This document shows, one piece after another, positions 1 through 8,368 of a stretch of DNA of 41,780 nucleotides. The position numbers and the translations under genes were made by a program. This DNA comes from an uncultured Myxococcales bacterium (GTDB lineage Bacteria; Myxococcota_A; UBA9042; DTJE01). The stretch is taken from assembly GCA_903847405.1 (NCBI GenBank), contig CAINDP010000233.1:1-41780 (forward strand). Reading direction: 5' to 3'. A model generated the notes under the pieces. The model did no database searches. It saw nothing but the letters and a program-made list of their open reading frames with translations, and was not told the DNA's origin. Numbering within the stretch: the stretch's first letter is position 1; every line of letters begins with the position of its first letter.

Positions 1-1803
1 CCGGACCGGGTCCATCGTCGACACCTCGGCGACCGCGACGTCCCACCAGGAGTCGTACCCGCCGACGTGCTTGTCCCGATCGCACTCGACCACGATGACC
101 GTCGTGCCGTCCCGGCCGCGCGCCGCGACGATCGCGTCACGAAGGCCCGCGCCGTCCTCGGCCCGCACCGCGTGCACGCCCATCCCGCGGGCGATCGCCA
201 CGAAGTCCAGGCGCAGGTCTTCGCCCGACAGGGTCCCGTCCGCCGCCCGGTACTTGTACCGGCAGCCGAACCCGCCGCTGCCCAGGGACTCCGACAGGCT
301 GCCGATGCTGGCGTACCCGTGGTTGTCCACCAGCACCACCGTCATCCGCAGGCCTTCCTGGGCCGCGGTGACCAGTTCGGACGGCATCATCAGGAAGGTC
401 CCGTCGCCGACCAGCGCGACGACCTCCCGTTCGGGCGCCGCCAGCTTCACGCCCAGGCCCGCCGGGATCTCGTAGCCCATCGTCGAGTAGCCGTACTCGA
501 CGTGGTACTGCTTGGGATGGTTCGCCCGCCACAGTTTGTGCAGGTCCCCCGGGGCGCTGCCGGCCGCGTTGATCACCACGCCGTCGGGGCTGATCGTGTC
601 GTTGAGGATCCCGATGACCTCGGCCTGGCCCATCAGCCCGCCGCCGGTCGGCGCCACCAGCCGCGCCGCCTCGGCCTCCCACTCCCGGCGCAGGTCCGCG
701 CACCGGGCGGCGTAGGCATCGTCGACCTTCCAGCCCGCCAGGCGCGTCGCCAGTTCGTCGATGGCCGCCCGGGCGTCGCCCACCAGCGCCAGGCCGTCGT
801 GCTTGAAGGCGTCGAACTCCGCCACGTTCACGTTGATGAAGCGCACGCCCGCGTCCTGGAACTGGGTCTTCGACGCGGTGGTGAAATCCGAGTACCGCGT
901 CCCGATCCCGATGACCAGATCGGCGTCCCGGGCGACCCGGTTGGCCGCCAGGGTCCCGGTGGCGCCGATCCCGCCCAGGTTCGAGGGGTGGTCGAAGGAC
1001 AGCGCGCCCTTCCCGGCCTGGGACTCGCCCACGGGGATGCCGGTCGCGGCGCACAGCCGCGCCAGAGCGTCCGTCGCGTCGCTGTAGATGACCCCGCCGC
1101 CGGCCACGATCAGGGGCCGCCGAGCCTCGCGGATCCACGCGGCCGCCTTGTCCAGCGCGGTGACGTCGGGCCGGGCCCGGGCGATGTGCCAGACACGCTT
1201 GCCGAACAGGCCCGTCGGGAAGTCGTACGCCTCGGCCTGGACGTCCTGGGGCAGGCACAGGGTGACCGCGCCCGTCTGGGACGGCGACGTCAGAACCCGC
1301 ATCATTTCCGGCAGGGCCGTCAACAATTGTTCGGGTCGCCCGATCCGATCCCAGTACCGGGACACGGGGCGGAAGCAGTCGTTGACCGAAACGTCCTGGC
1401 TGGACTCGGATTCCAGTTGCTGCAGCACCGGCGCCACGTTCCGCCGGGCGAACACGTCCCCCGGCAGCAGCAGCACCGGCAGCCGGTTGATGGTCGCCAT
1501 CGCGGCCCCGGTCACCATGTTGGTGGCGCCCGGGCCGATCGACGACGTGCACACCATCGCGCCCAGCCGGTTGTTCATGCGCGCGTACCCGGCCGCCGCG
1601 TGGACCTGGGCCTGCTCGTTCCGGACGGGGATGAACGGGAAGTCCGGGTGCTCCTGCAGCGCCTGGCCGATCCCGGCGACGTTCCCGTGGCCGAAGATCC
1701 CGAAGCAGCCCCCGAAGAAGCGACGTTCCACACCGTCCCGCTCCACGTACTGCTGCGTCAGGAACCGGACCAGGGCCTGGGCCATGGTCAAGCGGGTCGT
1801 CAT
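1..1803 (-). CDS. iolD: 3D-(3,5/4)-trihydroxycyclohexane-1,2-dione hydrolase IolD (partial, C-terminus off the left edge)
   Basis: This is a thiamine-diphosphate enzyme of the myo-inositol pathway. It opens the ring of 3D-trihydroxycyclohexane-1,2-dione to 5-deoxy-D-glucuronate, in the cytoplasm. 601 codons are present with no stop before the window edge; the family is usually about 620-650 residues, so only a short tail is missing. The N-terminal PYR domain begins MTTRLTMAQALVRFL and contains the ARMNNRLGAMVCTSSIGPGA stretch. The TPP/Mg motif starts with GDGTF near residue 464 and closes with DNHGYASIG. The start ATG at 1803 shares one base with the iolB stop (TGATG), which indicates translational coupling. 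It is the last gene visible in the operon; further iol genes probably lie beyond the edge. Family assignment is confident. Confidence 0.95.
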   Translation of the reverse strand, partial: MTTRLTMAQALVRFLTQQYVERDGVERRFFGGCFGIFGHGNVAGIGQALQEHPDFPFIPVRNEQAQVHAAAGYARMNNRLGAMVCTSSIGPGATNMVTGAAMATINRLPVLLLPGDVFARRNVAPVLQQLESESSQDVSVNDCFRPVSRYWDRIGRPEQLLTALPEMMRVLTSPSQTGAVTLCLPQDVQAEAYDFPTGLFGKRVWHIARARPDVTALDKAAAWIREARRPLIVAGGGVIYSDATDALARLCAATGIPVGESQAGKGALSFDHPSNLGGIGATGTLAANRVARDADLVIGIGTRYSDFTTASKTQFQDAGVRFINVNVAEFDAFKHDGLALVGDARAAIDELATRLAGWKVDDAYAARCADLRREWEAEAARLVAPTGGGLMGQAEVIGILNDTISPDGVVINAAGSAPGDLHKLWRANHPKQYHVEYGYSTMGYEIPAGLGVKLAAPEREVVALVGDGTFLMMPSELVTAAQEGLRMTVVLVDNHGYASIGSLSESLGSGGFGCRYKYRAADGTLSGEDLRLDFVAIARGMGVHAVRAEDGAGLRDAIVAARGRDGTTVIVVECDRDKHVGGYDSWWDVAVAEVSTMDPVR

Positions 1804-2630
1804 CAGGACCTCCTGCCGATGCGGGGCATCGGGGCGCCGGGCACCTTCATCCACCGGTGCTCGGCCGTGAATTCCGGGGCGACATACGGGTTTCCGTCCA
1901 GGTGCCGGATGGCCCAGATGTAGTACATGCCGTACCCCGGCGCGGCGACCTGGCTGTGGTCGACGCCGTCCAGGATCAGCACCGTGTCGTGGGCGCGGAC
2001 CTTCAGCACCTCGTCGCCCAGTTCGCCGTGGCCGTAGCCCTGGGGGGCCGTGAACCGGTAGTGGTAGATTTCCGGGTGCGGGTGGTGGTGGGGCGGATAA
2101 CTGGACCAGCGCCCCGGGAAGTTGATCACCTCGCCCAGGACCAGGCGGGCGGTCGGCCGGTTGCGCGTGTCGAAGATCGTCCGGACGATCCGCCAGGCCG
2201 CGTCATCCCACAGCCCCTTGTCCCGATCCTCGGATTCCAGCAGGTTGCTGCCGTCGAACAGCGTGGCCGGGAAGGCCGCGTCGTTTTCCGTGCGGAACCG
2301 GGCCCACTCGACCGCCGACCGGGCCTCGACCCTTGCGTGTGTCCCGGCCGGCAGGTGCAGCGCGATCGGGTCCTCGTCGAAGATCGAATCCCGGCGCACG
2401 GTCGCCGCCCCGCCCGTCCAGGCCAGGCCCGCCTCCCCGGACAGCAGCAGCCACGCCGTTTCCAGCCCCGAGGTTTCCTCGATGACATCGCCCGGCCGCA
2501 TCACGACGATGTCGAAATCCATGCCGGTGTCGTCCCGGGCCACGCCGCTGCGCGTGATCGGCGTGACGCCGGGCCCGAAGCCTTCCGGATGCCGTATGCG
2601 ACGCGGATGCGGGTCCATTCGCTTCTCCAT
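1803..2630 (-). CDS. iolB: 5-deoxy-glucuronate isomerase IolB
   Basis: IolB isomerises 5-deoxy-D-glucuronate, the product of IolD, to 2-deoxy-5-keto-D-gluconate. The 275-residue length matches the family (about 270). The double cupin is recognisable from the metal-binding cluster YPPHHHPHPEIYHY (His181-183, His185, Glu187, His190) and a later DGVDHSQ (His226) that completes the site. The end is WMKVPG near the C-terminus, as usual. It follows the transaldolase-like gene by 7 bases and overlaps iolD by one base. The ATG at 2630 has a weak AAGG upstream; an alternative ATG at 2618 has GGAG five bases ahead, so the true start may be four codons shorter. Function is confident. Confidence 0.95.
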   Translation of the reverse strand: MEKRMDPHPRRIRHPEGFGPGVTPITRSGVARDDTGMDFDIVVMRPGDVIEETSGLETAWLLLSGEAGLAWTGGAATVRRDSIFDEDPIALHLPAGTHARVEARSAVEWARFRTENDAAFPATLFDGSNLLESEDRDKGLWDDAAWRIVRTIFDTRNRPTARLVLGEVINFPGRWSSYPPHHHPHPEIYHYRFTAPQGYGHGELGDEVLKVRAHDTVLILDGVDHSQVAAPGYGMYYIWAIRHLDGNPYVAPEFTAEHRWMKVPGAPMPRIGRRS

Positions 2631-2637
2631 TGCCTTG

Positions 2638-3732
2638 CTACCCCAGGTCCGGGTTCGGCAGCAGCACGTCCCGGACCAGGGCCAGCAACTGGTGGTAGGA
2701 CTCCAGGAACGCCCGCAGCGTCCGCGCCGTCGCGCCGAACCCGTCGAACTCGTCCGCCGTCAGCCCGTCGGGGGCGTAGGCGCGCCGGAAATCCGGGAAG
2801 CGCCGCAGCAGCCCCTCCAGGATCGCCGGGTCCACGGGGTCGTCGAAGCGCGGCCGGACCTGGATGTCCGAGGCGTGGAACAGGCGCTGCCAGGCGTGCG
2901 GGATCGTCAGGATGACGTCCCCGCCGATCAGTTCCGACCAGTGCATGTGATGGCGGTACGCCGCAGCCAGCAGGCGCGTCCGCAGGCCCCGCTCCCGGTA
3001 GATCCCGTACGCCCGCTTCATGCACGCGATCCCGGCCCAGTCCAGGTCCCCGGGTGTGCAGATGATCCCGTCCCGCTTCGCGACGACCTTCAGCCAGTCG
3101 TCCATCCGCCCGACCATCAGGGTGCAGACCGGGGTCATCGACGCGACCTCCAGGCCCGCCGCCTCCCGCCGCCGCAGCCCCCGCTCGACCGCCATGCCCA
3201 CGGCCAGGGCCTGGGGCACCGTGAAGCTGACCGTGGCGTTGATGTTCACGCCCCGGAACGTCACCTCCTCGATCGCCTCGATGCCGGCCCGGGTCGCGGG
3301 GATCTTCACCTGCATGTTCGGGGCGAGGCCCGCGAAGTGCACCGCCTGTTCGATCAGCGCCGGGGCGTTCCGGTACCACTCGGGGTTGGTCTGGATCGAC
3401 AGGCGCCCCTTCCGGCCGCCCTCCCGCTGGAACACGGGCATCAACTGCCGGGCGCCCGCCACGGCCATTTCCGAAATCAGCCGCCAGGCGACGTCGACCT
3501 CGGAGGCCGTCGGCATCTCCCTGCCCATGGCGAGGATCCTGTCCCGCCAGCGCGGCAGTTCCTTCCGCAGGACCTCCAGCACGATCGTCGGGTTCGTCGT
3601 GGCCCCGACCGCCCCGTGCAGCATCGCGTCGGCCAGTTCGTCCGCCGCGCAACTGTCGTTCCAGAAGTCGGTGGCCGTCGTCGCGACGGTCTGGTGCAGC
3701 GGGCCCAGGAACCCGCCGGTTGTTTCGGCCAT
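2638..3732 (-). CDS. Transaldolase-family protein in the inositol operon
   Basis: This is a class I aldolase of the transaldolase type, 364 residues. TNPTIVLEVL near residue 47 and NMQVKIPAT with Lys143 as the Schiff-base lysine are transaldolase hallmarks, and NINATVSFTVPQAL follows as in that family. Two ATGs compete. The one at 3738 overlaps the mmsA stop (ATGA) but abuts the Shine-Dalgarno sequence, while the ATG at 3732 lies seven bases after GGAGG, so 3732 is chosen. Its position between mmsA and iolB, with no iolC or iolJ visible, suggests a role in the aldol-cleavage step of inositol breakdown or in handling a related ketose. That role is inference; the fold assignment is strong. Confidence 0.85.
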   Translation of the reverse strand: MAETTGGFLGPLHQTVATTATDFWNDSCAADELADAMLHGAVGATTNPTIVLEVLRKELPRWRDRILAMGREMPTASEVDVAWRLISEMAVAGARQLMPVFQREGGRKGRLSIQTNPEWYRNAPALIEQAVHFAGLAPNMQVKIPATRAGIEAIEEVTFRGVNINATVSFTVPQALAVGMAVERGLRRREAAGLEVASMTPVCTLMVGRMDDWLKVVAKRDGIICTPGDLDWAGIACMKRAYGIYRERGLRTRLLAAAYRHHMHWSELIGGDVILTIPHAWQRLFHASDIQVRPRFDDPVDPAILEGLLRRFPDFRRAYAPDGLTADEFDGFGATARTLRAFLESYHQLLALVRDVLLPNPDLG

Positions 3733-3734
3733 GG

Positions 3735-5216
3735 TCATGCCTCCGGCCAGTAGCGTTCGGTGACGATCCGGGACTCGGTGAAGAAGGAAACGACCTCGCG
3801 GCCCTGGGCCTTGATGTCCGTGAAGGCCGAGGCCTTGGTGCCCCCGAAGGGCAGGTACGCGACCGGCGCCGGGATCCCGACGTTGATGCCCAGCATCCCC
3901 GCCCGGGCCTCCATCTTGAACCGCCGGGCCCAGTACCCGCTCTGGGTGTACAGCGACGCGCCGTTCCCGTAGGGGTGATCGTTGAGGATCTTGACGGCAT
4001 CCTCGAAGGAGTCGGCCTTCAGGATCACCACCACCGGGCCGAAGATTTCGGTCTGGTGGACGGCCATTCCGGGCCGGACGTCCGTCAGCACGGTCGGGCC
4101 GATGAAGTGCCCGCCGGGCCGCCCGGGGATCGTCAGGCCGCGGCCGTCCAGGGCCAGCGTCGCCCCCTCCCGGACGCCCTGTTCGATCATCCCCAGCACG
4201 AACTCCTTGTGCCGCGCGGAAATCACCGGGCCCATCAGCATCTGCTCGTCGGCGACCCGGGGGTCCAGGGGATCCGCGACCACCACGTCCCGGGCCGCGG
4301 CGACGAACCGGTCGATCGTTTCGCGGTAGGTCGCCTGGCCCACGGCGACGATGGCCGAGGAGGCCATGCACCGCTGGCCTGCGCACCCGAAGCACGACGA
4401 GATCATGTTGCGCACGACCTCGTCCATGCGGGCGTCGGGCATCACGACCAGGTGGTTCTTGGCGCTGCCCAGGGCCTGGAAGCGCTTGCCCGTCGCGGCG
4501 CAGCGGGCGGCCACCTGCCGGGCGACCTTCGTGGATCCAACGAACGAGATCCCCGCCACGTCCGGATGCTCGACCAGGGCTTCCGCGGCGACCCGGTCCC
4601 CGTGGACCAGCGACACGACGCCGGGCGGAAGGCCCACGGCGTCCAGGTGCTCGAAGATCCGCTGCATCGTGTTCGGGACCTGCTCGCTGGCCTTCAGCAC
4701 GAAGGTGTTGCCCGTCGCGATCGCGTACGGCAGGAACCAGAACGGCACCATGGCCGGGAAGTTGTACGGGGCGATCATCCCGAACACGCCCACGGGAAGG
4801 CGCAGGACCTCGCCGTCCATCTCGAAGGAGCATCCCACCAGCCGCTCGCCCTGCTGCAGCATCGGCATCCCGCAGGCGACCTCGAGGTTCTCGATGGCCC
4901 GCTTCATTTCCGCCCGGGCGTCGGGCAGGGACTTGCCCATCTCCTCGACCAGCACGCGGCACAGCCCTTCCTCGTCGCGGCGCATGCGCTCGGCCAGATC
5001 GAACAGGGGCTTCACCCGCCGGCCCACCGGGGTGGCGCTCCAGCCGGGAAACGCGGCGGCAGCGGTTCGGACGACCCGATCCACTTCCTCGGCGGTCGAC
5101 AGGGGCACCTGGGCGATCACGGCGCCGGTCGAGGGGTTTTCGACGTCCAGCAGGCCGCGGCACCCCGCGTCCACGAAGGCGCCGTTCACGTAGTTCTTCA
5201 GGATGGGTGCGCTCAT
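3735..5216 (-). CDS. mmsA: Methylmalonate/malonate-semialdehyde dehydrogenase (CoA-acylating)
   Basis: The enzyme converts malonate semialdehyde (end of inositol catabolism) to acetyl-CoA, or methylmalonate semialdehyde (valine catabolism) to propionyl-CoA, using NAD and CoA. Its 493 residues match the family. The catalytic Cys is Cys283 in FGCAGQRCMA. The region where hydrolytic aldehyde dehydrogenases carry the general-base Glu reads QALGSAKNH, without Glu, as expected for the CoA-acylating subgroup. APYNFPAMVP and EIFGPVVVI are further family signatures. It overlaps lacI upstream by four bases (ATGA). Within an iol operon the iolA role is the likely one; the gene would also be annotated mmsA. 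Confidence 0.95.
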   Translation of the reverse strand: MSAPILKNYVNGAFVDAGCRGLLDVENPSTGAVIAQVPLSTAEEVDRVVRTAAAAFPGWSATPVGRRVKPLFDLAERMRRDEEGLCRVLVEEMGKSLPDARAEMKRAIENLEVACGMPMLQQGERLVGCSFEMDGEVLRLPVGVFGMIAPYNFPAMVPFWFLPYAIATGNTFVLKASEQVPNTMQRIFEHLDAVGLPPGVVSLVHGDRVAAEALVEHPDVAGISFVGSTKVARQVAARCAATGKRFQALGSAKNHLVVMPDARMDEVVRNMISSCFGCAGQRCMASSAIVAVGQATYRETIDRFVAAARDVVVADPLDPRVADEQMLMGPVISARHKEFVLGMIEQGVREGATLALDGRGLTIPGRPGGHFIGPTVLTDVRPGMAVHQTEIFGPVVVILKADSFEDAVKILNDHPYGNGASLYTQSGYWARRFKMEARAGMLGINVGIPAPVAYLPFGGTKASAFTDIKAQGREVVSFFTESRIVTERYWPEA

Positions 5217-6283
5217 CGGACCGTCTCCGTGGAAGTCTGGAAGGCCAGGGCGCCGTCGGCCGTGGCGGGGCGGGCGTGGGGGTTCGCGCCGCTGCTGGCC
5301 CGGACGACCAGGCAGGGCTCCAGGCGGGCGTCCGGTTCGGCGACGGCGCCCTCGGCCAGCGCCACCAGGCGTCGCGCGGCCTCGCGTCCGACGTCGAATT
5401 CGGGCTGGCTGACCGACGTGATGGGCACCGCGGTCCAGCGCACGCTGTCGATGTCGTCGTACCCGACCAGGCCCAGGTCCGTCCCCAGGGCCATGCCGGC
5501 CTCGGCGGCGGCCCGGGCCACGCCCAGCGCCAGCAGGTCGTTCGCGGCGAAGATCGCGTCCGGGCGGCTGCGGCGCGCCAGCAGCCGACGGGCCTGGTCG
5601 TACCCGCTGGCCTCGGACCACTCGCCGGCCGACGTCGCGCCCAGGGCCCCGGGACGCCCCGCCTCGGCCAGGGCTTCCTGCAGGCCGGCCAGTCGATCCC
5701 GCGCCGACCGATCCGCGGCCGATCCGGCCACGAACCCGATCCGCCGCCAGCCCCGCTCCAGCAGGTGCCGGCCGACCAGGCGTCCGCCTTCCAGGTCGTC
5801 CACGTCCACGGCCCCGATCCCGGATCCGACGGGCGCGGGGACGCCGGCCATCACCACCGTCCGGGCCAGGTCGCTCCAGTCCCGGTGGTCGTCGCCCAGC
5901 CCTTCCAGGGACACCGACATCATCAGGCCGGCCACGCGCCGGGACGTCAGCAGGTCGAAGGCCTGCCGCAGGCGGGTGGGGCTCCAGTTGGTGTTCAGCA
6001 ACAGCAGGCTGTACCCGCGGGCGAAGGCCTCCTCCTCGGCGCCCCGGGCCAGGGACGGGAAGAAGGGGTTCGTGATGTCGGGAACGACCAGGCCCAGGAA
6101 CGGGATGCGGCCGGTGACCAGCGCCCGGGCGTTGGCGTGGGGCGTGTAGTCCACCTGGGCCGCAAGGGCCTGGATCCGCTTGCGCATTTTCGGGCCGACG
6201 CCGGGTTGCCCGTTCAGGGCCCGGGACACGGTCGCCACGGAAACCCGGGCCAGCCGTGCGATTTCGACGAGGGTTGCGGCCAT
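5213..6283 (-). CDS. LacI-family transcriptional regulator, probable repressor of the inositol operon
   Basis: This 356-residue regulator has an N-terminal LacI helix-turn-helix (ATLVEIARLARVSVATVSRA, residues 3-22), the hinge helix region (NARALVTGR) and a periplasmic-binding-protein-like sensor domain starting at PFLGLVVPDITNPFF. The start ATG at 6283 is chosen because GGGGAGG lies six bases upstream and the HTH begins two residues in; an in-frame start 48 bases further upstream would add an unneeded tail. It is the first gene of the operon. Two LacI-type palindromes lie between its promoter and start, so autoregulation together with control of mmsA-iolD is inferred. The effector is unknown; an inositol intermediate would be logical. 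Confidence 0.92.
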   Translation of the reverse strand: MAATLVEIARLARVSVATVSRALNGQPGVGPKMRKRIQALAAQVDYTPHANARALVTGRIPFLGLVVPDITNPFFPSLARGAEEEAFARGYSLLLLNTNWSPTRLRQAFDLLTSRRVAGLMMSVSLEGLGDDHRDWSDLARTVVMAGVPAPVGSGIGAVDVDDLEGGRLVGRHLLERGWRRIGFVAGSAADRSARDRLAGLQEALAEAGRPGALGATSAGEWSEASGYDQARRLLARRSRPDAIFAANDLLALGVARAAAEAGMALGTDLGLVGYDDIDSVRWTAVPITSVSQPEFDVGREAARRLVALAEGAVAEPDARLEPCLVVRASSGANPHARPATADGALAFQTSTETVR

Positions 6284-6326
6284 GTCGTGCCTCCCCAGGA
6301 ACCCGGAACGCCGGACCATCGCGCAC

Positions 6327-6340
6327 CGCAAACGTTTGCG
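6327..6340. promoter_or_regulatory. LacI-family operator, perfect palindrome
   Basis: CGCAAACGTTTGCG is a perfect 14-base palindrome with the central CG of LacI-family sites. It lies just downstream of the expected transcription start of lacI, in the 5' leader. Together with the copy at 6343-6358 it forms a tandem pair on nearly the same helical face region (17 bases centre to centre). Confidence 0.8.
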
Positions 6341-6342
6341 TT

Positions 6343-6358
6343 ACGCAAACGCTTACGT
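6343..6358. promoter_or_regulatory. LacI-family operator, upstream copy
   Basis: ACGCAAACGCTTACGT is an imperfect palindrome around a central CG, with the G-AA-CG-TT-C pattern typical of LacI/GalR operators. It overlaps the -10 box of the operon promoter. Its centre is 17 bases from the centre of the second, perfect site. Confidence 0.75.
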
Positions 6359-6382
6359 ACTCCTCCGGACCTGTTGTGTCAA
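6354..6382 (-). promoter_or_regulatory. Promoter of the lacI-mmsA-iol operon
   Basis: On the minus strand a perfect -35 TTGACA (6382-6377) is followed after 17 bases by a weak -10 TACGTA (6359-6354). The -10 is embedded in the second LacI-type operator, so occupancy would block RNA polymerase. The expected transcript start near 6347 leaves a leader of about 65 bases before the lacI ATG. Confidence 0.7.
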
Positions 6383-6915
6383 GGAAACGCCAGCGCCGTC
6401 AGCCCGCTCGGACCACCCTCGATTTCGTACTGGAAAGGAAGCGCACCCTGCGGAATGATCCGTTCGCCTCGTTGATTGGCCCCTCAGCAGAACGAATCAT
6501 AACCATCTGAGATCACAGTAACAACGAGGCGCAACCTTCCTTCTGGGCAATTGACCAACCGTGCGATGTCCACCGGTCCTGCCGGCCGCAGCTTCGACCG
6601 CAGAACGTCCGCGGGGTCCGGCGGGGCGGCCGGCCTAGCGACCTGGCTCCCACCGGAAGTTGGCTCGAGGGCACGGAACCGGGGCCGGAGCGTGAAGCCG
6701 CGAGCCGCGCGGGCGCGAAAGGAAGTGACGCGTCGCCACGGCGCATGAAGCCCGTCGCGGGCGCGGCAACTCCGGCCCCGGTGGAGGCCCCGAGCCACTC
6801 CGGTGGGCGGGGGGGCGCTCGTCGCGGAGACGGCCGCCCCGCCGGACCCTTCACCGGATTGGTGCGCCTTCCTTCCAGACCTTCTCAACGATTCCTTGGT
6901 GTCCCGATCGGAACC
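6383..6915. other. Gap of about 530 bases without a recognisable gene
   Basis: This stretch lies between the MFS transporter stop and the iol promoter. Open frames exist on both strands, but none has a Shine-Dalgarno sequence plus a protein that looks like any family, and their composition (Arg, Pro, Ala, Gly) is what random GC-rich DNA gives. I see no tRNA, no clear terminator with a T run and no riboswitch that I can name. Confidence 0.5.
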
Positions 6916-8283
6916 CTACTCCCGGGGCCGGACGTTCCAGACCCCCAGGGTCAGCAGGATGGACACCAGCGAGCAGCCGATCCAGAACGCCAGCATGTGG
7001 TCGAAATCGTAGGTTGAAACGCCGTCCGCCACGGTCCGCCCCTGGTCCACCAGCAGCCCGGAAACCGTGTCCTGGATCGCGGCCCCGAGGTACGCGAACA
7101 CGCCGATGATCCCCATGGCGGCCCCGGCGGCCCGCTTGGGCGACAGGTCCACGGCCATCAGCCCGCCCAGGTACGTCAGCAACCCGCCCATGTTGAAGCC
7201 GAAGAGCGCCAGGATGGCCGAGTCCAGCCACGGCGAACCCGGGGGCGTCAGGGCCAGGGCCGTGAGGGTCGTGGTCACCATCACGCCCATCAGCAGGGCG
7301 GGGACGTTGCGGCGGGACGAAAACAGCCGATCCGACACGATGCCCGACAGGGCCGCCCCGGCCAGGGCCGCGATGGGATACACGGCCAGGATCGAACCGG
7401 CCTCGGTCATCGAGTAGCCCTTCCCCTCCTGGAGGTACAGCATTCCCCAGTTGTTGACGCCGTAGCGGGCGGCCGACATCGTGGCCCCGGCCAGGCCCAG
7501 GACCCAGATGGCCGGGTTCTTCAGGACCTCGACCTGCAGCCGTCCCACGGACATCCCGTCGTGGGACGTTCCGTCGTCCGCCCGGGCGGCCGGATGGTCG
7601 TTCCGATAGTCCATGACGTTGGGAAGGCCATACGTGGCCGGCCGATCGGCCAGCGTCTTGTACAGGATCAGGGCCGCGCCGGCGCACAGCAGGCCGGGGC
7701 CCCAGAACCCCCACCGCCACCCCATCCAGGACACCAGGGCGGCCGTGATCGCGAAGGTCGCGCCCTCCCCGATGCTGTGGCTGATGGACCACAGGCCGTA
7801 GCGGGTCCCCAGTTCCCGGGGCGAATACCACTGGGACAGGGACACCACGCTGGGGGCCGAACCGACCGACTGGAACCAGCCGTTCAGGCCCCACAGGATC
7901 GCGAAGGCCCAGAACCATTCCGCGAACCCCAGTGCCAGGTTGATCACCGCCGCGCACAGCAGCGCGACGGACATGAAGCGCCGGATGTTCGCCCGGTCGG
8001 ACAGGAACCCGTTGGACAGCTTCCCGAAGGCGTACACGGTCAGCATCACCGACCCGATCACGCCCATTTCGGTCCCGGACAGGATCCCTTCGTCCAGCAG
8101 GGGCTTCTTGACGACGGAAAAGTTGATGCGGGCCACGTAGAAGAAGGCGTACCCCAGCGTCACCGACCAGAAGACGCTGCGGCGCCGGCGCTTGTATTCG
8201 CGGTCGATGACGGCCGGGTCGTCGCTGCGCAGGGCGCGGTCCGGGCCGGTCCGGAAGAAATCGACCACCTGCCGCAGCCCCAC
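6916..8283 (-). CDS. MFS transporter of the organophosphate:phosphate antiporter (GlpT/UhpT/UhpC) type
   Basis: A 455-residue inner-membrane protein with about 12 hydrophobic segments. GYAFFYVARINFSVVKKPLL in TM1 and GKLSNGFLSDRANIRRFM in the loop after TM2 match the GlpT/UhpT/UhpC family, as does the NGWFQSVGSAPSV stretch. The start is GTG at 8283: GGAGGT lies five bases upstream, and this gives the usual length (about 450) and an N-terminus leading into TM1. Longer versions would add a non-hydrophobic Arg-rich tail. Family members exchange phosphorylated sugars or glycerol-3-phosphate for phosphate, or act as sensors. The substrate cannot be read from the sequence. It lies upstream of the iol operon on the same strand but is separated from it by more than 600 bases. 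Confidence 0.85.
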   Translation of the reverse strand: MGLRQVVDFFRTGPDRALRSDDPAVIDREYKRRRRSVFWSVTLGYAFFYVARINFSVVKKPLLDEGILSGTEMGVIGSVMLTVYAFGKLSNGFLSDRANIRRFMSVALLCAAVINLALGFAEWFWAFAILWGLNGWFQSVGSAPSVVSLSQWYSPRELGTRYGLWSISHSIGEGATFAITAALVSWMGWRWGFWGPGLLCAGAALILYKTLADRPATYGLPNVMDYRNDHPAARADDGTSHDGMSVGRLQVEVLKNPAIWVLGLAGATMSAARYGVNNWGMLYLQEGKGYSMTEAGSILAVYPIAALAGAALSGIVSDRLFSSRRNVPALLMGVMVTTTLTALALTPPGSPWLDSAILALFGFNMGGLLTYLGGLMAVDLSPKRAAGAAMGIIGVFAYLGAAIQDTVSGLLVDQGRTVADGVSTYDFDHMLAFWIGCSLVSILLTLGVWNVRPRE

Positions 8284-8368
8284 GGCGCACCTCCACGGGC
8301 TCCCGCCGCCCCGGGCGAACCTACCACGGGGGAGGGGCCGGGCCAATGGGCGGTCGGAGGGTTTGAAA

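Noticed and set aside
67-1923. Long plus-strand open frame opposite iolD and iolB
   Set aside because: It is antisense to two recognisable enzymes and consists of the Arg/Pro/Gly/His-rich text typical of GC-rich antisense.
6484-6888. 134-residue minus-strand open frame in the gap
   Set aside because: Composition is random-like, with no ribosome-binding site, no hydrophobic or domain pattern and no neighbour logic.
8284-8346. Longer start for the MFS transporter
   Set aside because: It adds an Arg/Gly-rich stretch with no ribosome-binding site, while the GTG at 8283 follows GGAGGT by five bases and gives the normal family length.
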